From assembly GCA_016926595.1 (NCBI GenBank), contig JAFGOG010000174.1, forward strand, positions 1 through 31,483: a stretch of 31,483 bases of DNA, read 5' to 3'. The notes beneath the pieces were generated by a model. The model had not been told where the DNA came from. It made no database searches and saw only the letters and a program-made list of their open reading frames with translations. Of this stretch, positions 26,285 through 31,483 are shown piece by piece. The translations under genes and the position numbers were made by a program. Within the stretch, counting starts at the first letter, position 1, and each line of letters opens with the position of its first letter. This DNA is from Anaerolineae bacterium (GTDB lineage: Bacteria; Chloroflexota; Anaerolineae; JAAYZQ01).

Positions 26285-27544
26285 CTACGGAGAGGCGACC
26301 CCAGGGCACCAACGCGGACAACGCCCAGCGACAAGCGGGCGGGCCTCCCCACCCACGGCGTTCACGAGCCAGACTTCTCCGGCCCGCTCGACGACGAGCC
26401 ATCTCCCATCAGGTGACCAATCCAGGACGAGTCCCTGCTCGTCGCGTGTCTCCCGGTCCAGCTCCAGGCCAGTCGGGAACACCGTGGAGTCGGGCCGAAG
26501 GAGATACAGGGTCCCGGTCAGGAATTCGGTGTGCCAGGGCTCTCCCGTAAAAGCCACCGTCCCATCTGGTCCTGGGACAAAGAACGCGTTTTCCAGCGCC
26601 GGCCACTCTTGGCGGGCTGTCCCCGTGGGATCATACTCGACTGCCACACGGTGTGAGCCTGTATCCGTATAGCGATGCTCCGCCACCAGCAAGGTCCCCC
26701 GGAAGGGCAGCATAACATACCACCAGGCAGCTCCAGTGATCATCCTGGCGGTCCCGGTCTCCAGATCGATAGCCAGCAGAGCCGCCGTCGTGACGGCATA
26801 GCAGCGTGTCGCATAGAGGGTGCGGCCATCCGCGGACCATTGGATGTTTCCTACCTGACGGGAGTATCCCTCGGGAGTGCGCTCCTCGAAGAACACGTCT
26901 ACGCTCCCGCTGGGTAGGTCCACCAGGAGGATGCGACTGGGTGGCCACTCCGGAATCACGCACCCGGAATAGCCGGCGAGTTCCTCTACGCAGGCAATTC
27001 GCTTTGCCGTGGGAGCCCAGGCAATCTGAACCAGGTCGCGACCGCTCAGCAGTAGGCGGAGTCCCGCGTTGGCCATATTCAGGAGCCAGAGGTCGCCATC
27101 CCGAAGCAGAGCTACGGCGCTCCCGTCTGGAGGCCAGGCGTAATCGGTCACGTGGTCGACCAGGTATCTGGGCGCACCGTCCGTTCCGGCCCACCAGAGC
27201 GTCCCATTCTCGTCCAGCCAGGCCAGCGGCGCAGGCGGCGGCGATCCCAGGAGGACCGGCTCGGAAGTCGGACCCGGTAGGGGCGTCGGGGTCTGAGTAG
27301 GCGGCGAGGTGGGGGTGCCTGTTGGTCTGGCCGTTGCGGCCGGCCGGCTGGTAGGCAGCTCCATCAGGGGCGTAGCAGGCGCAGCCATCCGTCCGGTGGT
27401 AGCCGCCACTTCGCTGGTGGTCTTTGGGGTTGAAGATGGCAGGACTGCAGTGGCAGTTGGACCGGCACAGCCAACGCAGAACACGAACAGCAAACCCAGG
27501 CCAGTCATTCGTAGAACCAGCCGATGTTGTTCTACCTGCCTCAA
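26285..27544 (-). CDS. PD40-type propeller lipoprotein
   Basis: A 419-residue lipoprotein. The start is TTG at 27544, supported by AAGGAG seven bases upstream; an ATG at codon 13 would have no such site. The signal ends in FCVGC with Cys26, the -3 position being unusual for a lipobox. A Pro/Thr/Ser linker of about 75 residues follows, then a propeller domain with WLDENGTLWWAG, WPPDGSAVALLRDG, WAPTAKRIACVEE, WSADGRTLYATRC and WSPDGRWLVVERAG. The role is unknown. It lies 50 bases after the 655-residue propeller lipoprotein on the same strand, so both are probably transcribed together. Confidence 0.72.
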   Translation of the reverse strand: MRQVEQHRLVLRMTGLGLLFVFCVGCAGPTATAVLPSSTPKTTSEVAATTGRMAAPATPLMELPTSRPAATARPTGTPTSPPTQTPTPLPGPTSEPVLLGSPPPAPLAWLDENGTLWWAGTDGAPRYLVDHVTDYAWPPDGSAVALLRDGDLWLLNMANAGLRLLLSGRDLVQIAWAPTAKRIACVEELAGYSGCVIPEWPPSRILLVDLPSGSVDVFFEERTPEGYSRQVGNIQWSADGRTLYATRCYAVTTAALLAIDLETGTARMITGAAWWYVMLPFRGTLLVAEHRYTDTGSHRVAVEYDPTGTARQEWPALENAFFVPGPDGTVAFTGEPWHTEFLTGTLYLLRPDSTVFPTGLELDRETRDEQGLVLDWSPDGRWLVVERAGEVWLVNAVGGEARPLVAGRCPRWCPGVASP

Positions 27545-27594
27545 GACCTTGCTCCTTTTGGCATTCCCCGGGTGTTAACGACAAGCCGCCCGCG

Positions 27595-29562
27595 TTACCT
27601 CGGCGATCCGTAGCGTGCGACTCCTGCGCTCGTGCCGAACCAGACTGCGCCATCGCGATCCACCGCGATGGCCCACACCACGTTGAGAGGCAACCCGTTG
27701 GTGGTGGTGAAGGTGCTCCAGCGCTCGCCGGTTGCAGCAGGGTCGAAGCGGGAAACTCCGTCCCACGTGCCAACCCAGACCACGCCATCGGGAGATACAG
27801 CGATGGCGAGGACGTCGTTGCTTACCAGGCCATCGGCGGTAGTGTATGAGGTCCAAGTCTCACCGTCGTAGCGAGTCAGTCCGCCAGCGTAGCCGCCAAA
27901 CCAGAGTGCGCCGTCCGGCGCTACAGCGATCGCCTCGACGACATCTCTCTCCGGCTCACCGGTAATGGGATAATGGGTCCATGTCTCACCGTCAAAGCGG
28001 TAAGCCCCGTCACCGTGAGAACCAAACCAGAGTGTGCCATCAGGCCCCACGGCAATGCAGCGAACGAGGCTGGGGACCGTTTGATATGTATGCCACCCCC
28101 TGCCATCAAAGCGAGAAACCCCGTCGACTGTGCCGAACCAAACTGCCCCATCAGGGGCAACGGCAACAGAGTCGGTACCGAAGCCCGCTAGCCCATCTTC
28201 TTCGGTGTAGGTGGTCCAGGCTTGCCCATCGAAGCGGACGACGCCGTTGAACCGCGTGCCGAACCACAATACGCCATCAGGAGCCGCAGCGACATTCCAG
28301 ATGACCGCACTCCCGGACAAGTCATCTTCCGGTAAACCGTCAGCAGTGGTATAGGTGGACCAACCTTCGGCCTTACTTGGCAAGGCTGGATCCAGGCGAG
28401 AAACACCACCAAAGGTGCCGAACCAGACCGCCCCATCCGGTGCGACCGCAATAGCCCGGACTTCGTTGCCGGCCAATCGGTCATCGGTGCGGTAGGTGTG
28501 CCAGGACTCGCCGTCGAAGCATGATACCCCATCGTCGTCGCTGCCCAAACAGACGGTACCGCCGGGGGCTGTCGCGATCGCCCTGATTGTGCCCTCTGCC
28601 AGTCCTGCTGTTGTACTGTAGGTGGTCCAGTGCTGGCCATCGAAGCGAGAGACCCCTGCCGCCGTGCTGGCCCAGAGGTTGCCGTCAGGGGCAATGGCAA
28701 TGTCCTGAACGTCATCGCTGGCAAGGCCGTGGGTGGTCGTGTAAATAGTCCAGTCTTGGCCATCAAAGTGGGAGACGCCGCCCGCGCTACCTGCCCAGAC
28801 GGTGCCATCTGGGGCAGCAGCCATGGAGTAGACAATGTCGTGGAGGGAGTAGTCGCCTTCAGTATAGCTAACCCAGTTCTCCCCATCGAAACGAGAGATG
28901 CCGCTGTCCGAGGTTCCGAACCACAGGGTACCGCTGGGAGACTCGGCAATAGCCTGGATGTGGTTGCCGGCCAGGCCATCGACGGAGGTGTAGCTGGTCC
29001 AAGTTGTTCCATCAAAGCGAAAAACTCCGTTCCTGCCGGTACCCAGCCAGAGCGCGCCGTCGGAAGCCACGAACATGGCCGTGAAACAACAGCTGTCCAT
29101 GCAAGCAGGGCTGGCATAGGACGCCCACGATTCTCCATCGAAAGAGAGCAAGCCCTCTGAAGTGCTGAGCCAGAGTAGGCCATCCGCTGCCACGGCCAGG
29201 ATGCCCACAGCATGCCCCGAAAGGCCGTCATTCACAAGATGTCTCGTATAGCTGCCCTCACGTAGATTCCACCGGACAAGGCCGCCAGAACCACCTGCCC
29301 AGAGGTAGCCGTCTGGGGCAAACGCCATGTCAGCCACGTAGTTAGCATTCGCGTAGAACTCCCAGCCTGGTTGCGGCGTTGAAGTGGGCGCAGAAGTAGG
29401 AGACACCGCGGTAGGCTTGGTGACCGGCGTGTCAATGAGTCGCGGGACTACGGGTGCTGACGTGGTGACAACGGATGGCGTCGTTGCGGGGATACACGCG
29501 GCCAGCAGCAGAGCGAACACAATCACCATGGCGGGCATCGCGTGAGCGAGTTTGAGAGTCAT
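27595..29562 (-). CDS. Reg_prop (two-component regulator propeller) lipoprotein
   Basis: A 655-residue lipoprotein starting at ATG 29562. The signal MTLKLAHAMPAMVIVFALLL ends in a perfect lipobox LAAC (Cys23), followed by a Thr/Pro/Val linker. Fourteen units of about 42 residues follow, each with IAVAPDGAVWFGTxxGVSRF and DGxxWTTYTTxDGL. This is the Reg_prop unit known from the periplasmic sensor half of hybrid two-component systems, where 14 units make two seven-bladed propellers. No Y_Y_Y domain, transmembrane helix, kinase or receiver follows, so only the sensor-like part is present. It may bind a polymer or partner protein outside the cell. No clear ribosome binding site is seen before the ATG. 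Confidence 0.82.
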   Translation of the reverse strand: MTLKLAHAMPAMVIVFALLLAACIPATTPSVVTTSAPVVPRLIDTPVTKPTAVSPTSAPTSTPQPGWEFYANANYVADMAFAPDGYLWAGGSGGLVRWNLREGSYTRHLVNDGLSGHAVGILAVAADGLLWLSTSEGLLSFDGESWASYASPACMDSCCFTAMFVASDGALWLGTGRNGVFRFDGTTWTSYTSVDGLAGNHIQAIAESPSGTLWFGTSDSGISRFDGENWVSYTEGDYSLHDIVYSMAAAPDGTVWAGSAGGVSHFDGQDWTIYTTTHGLASDDVQDIAIAPDGNLWASTAAGVSRFDGQHWTTYSTTAGLAEGTIRAIATAPGGTVCLGSDDDGVSCFDGESWHTYRTDDRLAGNEVRAIAVAPDGAVWFGTFGGVSRLDPALPSKAEGWSTYTTADGLPEDDLSGSAVIWNVAAAPDGVLWFGTRFNGVVRFDGQAWTTYTEEDGLAGFGTDSVAVAPDGAVWFGTVDGVSRFDGRGWHTYQTVPSLVRCIAVGPDGTLWFGSHGDGAYRFDGETWTHYPITGEPERDVVEAIAVAPDGALWFGGYAGGLTRYDGETWTSYTTADGLVSNDVLAIAVSPDGVVWVGTWDGVSRFDPAATGERWSTFTTTNGLPLNVVWAIAVDRDGAVWFGTSAGVARYGSPR

Positions 29563-29615
29563 CGGTCTTGTCTCATTTTTCCTATCAGCGCTGAAAAGCC
29601 TGGCGATGAAGTTGC

Positions 29616-31483
29616 TCAGGCGAGCATGCCCGGTCTGAATTCGAGTCTATTCGACTCGCACTGTCCTGCAGCAATTTGATCCAGCACATCCTCAAGCCAG
29701 TACAGCCGTATCGCCTCGGCCAATGGTCGGGCCTGCTCCAACCGTGCAGTATATTCGCACAGCTCATTGATCTCAAAAACCTGTCGTTCTTCAAACTCCT
29801 CAGCGGGTCGGACAAGCTTGTGTAATTCTACAAGGCCAGCAACCGCTTCCGTCAACTGGGGCCGGCTTTCCCTGTCCTGCTCCGTCAGGTGCCCGAACCG
29901 GTCAGCCATTGCGGCTATGGTATCGAAAACCGTCTGAAGCTGCTGGCTAATCGCCTTGGACTGCTTCTCGAGGTGCATCTGAACAGCTCTCAGGCCAGGC
30001 TCTGTCAGAGCGGGTATATTGCGGAGATCACTCACCCGGGCCGCAAGAAATGACAGTTCACCCACAGCATCGGAAAGACGATTAGCCAGTTCGAGATCTT
30101 CGTGTTCCCATAGCACCAGTCCCAACTCCGCCCAGTTTTCAGATGGAATGGGTTTAGGAACGTAGATCCATGTGGCTTCATCCGCATCCTTTCTCGCCAG
30201 GATGGTGGATAGGGTGTGTAACCTCCAGGCAAAAGGCCTGAACATGCGACCCTGGACAACTGGTACGATTACGATATACGGCCAGTTCCGCTCAACGATA
30301 TAGTAGCCGAGCTTTTGAAATTCAACGTGACCGATCGCTCTTCGTAAAGCCTGGACCAGTTCGGTGAATGCCGTGTATGTTTTTGTGGGATGCTCGAGGT
30401 CCATACGAAGCCAGAGTGCGGAGGTGTCCTCCCAGCCGCTTTCCATTGGGAGGACGGTTACGTGAAGATCAGGGGAAGTTAGATGGGCGATTTCCTGCCG
30501 GATTCCTTTCTCCAACTGGTCCTGTTCGATTGTGATTTCGTTTGGGATCTGTTTCTGCGGAAGGGCCCACATCTGGGCAGGACGATGGGCAAAGTAGTAC
30601 CACATTTGCCACACCCGGCCCACCAGGCCCACTTCTTCCTTTGGAAGAGCCTCTTCCCCACCAAGGCTTCCAAAGAGAGCGTCAAACCTCCGCTGGTATC
30701 TCGGCAGCTTTGTCTGAGCCTCAAACAGATTGTCGGTTGACAGATTTGCCAATTCGGTTTTGACACCATGCTTGTGTAACAAGTCCAATGCCCGCGCTTT
30801 TTCCGGCGAGCCTGCTGGCAGCTTGCCGGCACGGTAGGTCGTGACCATAACGTGAGGGGCCTGTTGAAAAAACGCTGCAAGCGAAAACGTATAGTCACGC
30901 CAGGCCCGCAGGTAAGGCTTGTATCTCAGAAGTGCAATCGCCTGAGAACCTGTCTGTTCCTGCGGCAGAGCAGAAGTATCCAAGCCTTCATGAGCAAGTC
31001 CCCAGGGATCAACCGCACATTTGGGTAGAGGCGAACCTCCTCCCAGCAGAGTGCGGCAGTGGTCCCATTGCTCAGCATCGACATTTCCCCCAAACAGGTT
31101 AGTGGGCGTATTTCGCTGAAGATATCTGTTCAGGCCCAAGAGCAGTTGATTGAGGCAGGTCAGAACAAAGCGCCGGGTATCCAGCACCTGATCAACATAC
31201 TCCGGCCATGTTTCAGGGCGAAATCTGTAGAGAGCCAGCCCAGTGGCAATGGCATTCAGTCGAACGGGCCAGAGAGGCGGTAGCCAGGCTGCTGGAATGC
31301 CCTCCTTATCAGTCGAATCGTCAAATGGGGATTCTAACCCACCCAGGCGGTGGCCATAGCCGTGCGAGGCATAGGCCTCGTGGCCGGGGAACAGCTTGCG
31401 TATCAACCGGATTCGCTGCATAGTCTCGTTGTGGAAAGGATCTAGGGCTGTTTCCCCACTTGTCTCCGATCCCGAAGGCAAGA
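29616..31483 (-). CDS. Unknown protein, 5' end outside window
   Basis: The frame is open to the right edge of the window; a TTG at 31481 is possible but the true start is probably further right. At least 621 residues are visible and I do not recognise the family. Near the visible start there is a tract with HNETMQRIRLIRKLFPGHEA and a Gly-rich GYGHRLGGLESPF. The middle is mixed helix and strand (TELVQALRRAIGHVEFQKLG, YYIVERNWPYIVIVPVVQGR), and the last 150 residues are strongly helical with heptad-like leucines (coiled coil likely). No signal peptide or membrane helix is seen in the visible part. It is followed 53 bases later by the Reg_prop lipoprotein. With no neighbours on the right, its process is unknown. 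Confidence 0.7.
   Translation of the reverse strand, partial: LPSGSETSGETALDPFHNETMQRIRLIRKLFPGHEAYASHGYGHRLGGLESPFDDSTDKEGIPAAWLPPLWPVRLNAIATGLALYRFRPETWPEYVDQVLDTRRFVLTCLNQLLLGLNRYLQRNTPTNLFGGNVDAEQWDHCRTLLGGGSPLPKCAVDPWGLAHEGLDTSALPQEQTGSQAIALLRYKPYLRAWRDYTFSLAAFFQQAPHVMVTTYRAGKLPAGSPEKARALDLLHKHGVKTELANLSTDNLFEAQTKLPRYQRRFDALFGSLGGEEALPKEEVGLVGRVWQMWYYFAHRPAQMWALPQKQIPNEITIEQDQLEKGIRQEIAHLTSPDLHVTVLPMESGWEDTSALWLRMDLEHPTKTYTAFTELVQALRRAIGHVEFQKLGYYIVERNWPYIVIVPVVQGRMFRPFAWRLHTLSTILARKDADEATWIYVPKPIPSENWAELGLVLWEHEDLELANRLSDAVGELSFLAARVSDLRNIPALTEPGLRAVQMHLEKQSKAISQQLQTVFDTIAAMADRFGHLTEQDRESRPQLTEAVAGLVELHKLVRPAEEFEERQVFEINELCEYTARLEQARPLAEAIRLYWLEDVLDQIAAGQCESNRLEFRPGMLA

Noticed and set aside
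26115..26672. 185-codon plus-strand frame
   Set aside because: Most of it lies opposite the PD40 lipoprotein and is Ser/Pro/Arg-rich; only the first 35 codons look protein-like.

Overview
The window is high-G+C bacterial DNA, most likely from a Chloroflexota (Anaerolineae-like) genome or metagenome bin. This is an inference from style, not from a marker gene. The clues are lipoproteins with long Pro/Thr/Ser linkers ahead of beta-propellers, a short HU-type start (MSERVNKKELSRR), a YLPL-type tail on a secreted repeat protein, an NB-ARC-like winged-helix end, and GQWLVLR-type membrane proteins. No rRNA, tRNA or CRISPR array was seen.

Left edge (1-1150). The 3' end of a plus-strand protein, probably the winged-helix and membrane end of an NB-ARC/STAND-like protein, converges on a minus-strand HNH endonuclease remnant that abuts a small GC-rich repeat.

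Defence operon (12852-1153, minus strand). Six tightly packed genes with 4-bp overlaps or short gaps: brxF-like P-loop protein, brxC/DUF6079 ATPase, an AlbA_2 + GHKL-ATPase + winged-helix protein, a large pglX-type DNA methyltransferase, pglZ, and a small winged-helix protein. Order and content match a type 3 BREX locus. The DEAD/DEAH helicase BrxHII normally expected there is absent from the window, and the AlbA_2/GHKL protein occupies a slot next to it. I regard this as the best candidate for an undescribed variant.

Divergent nuclease set (13003-16560, plus strand). From the same intergenic region three genes run the other way: a PD-(D/E)XK-like protein, a protein with an HNH-like zinc motif, and an Mrr-like PD-(D/E)XK restriction endonuclease. 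Candidate back-to-back promoters and an inverted repeat lie between the two arms. By eye this block is lower in G+C than its flanks. The BREX arm would modify DNA and block phage, and the other arm would be accessory nucleases; that link rests on position only.

Scar zone (16561-17434). An HU gene cut to 32 codons, an intact MNT nucleotidyltransferase antitoxin, and its HEPN toxin partner cut to 43 codons suggest a recombination boundary.

Surface and secreted protein region (17435-25957, plus strand). A 14-repeat secreted protein, a small PD-(D/E)XK protein translationally coupled to a DUF3160 lipoprotein, a remnant of one more 14-repeat-type unit, a PD40 propeller lipoprotein and two membrane proteins.

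Right region (31483-26285, minus strand). A 5'-truncated protein of unknown function, a 14-repeat two-component-regulator-propeller lipoprotein, and a second PD40-type lipoprotein.
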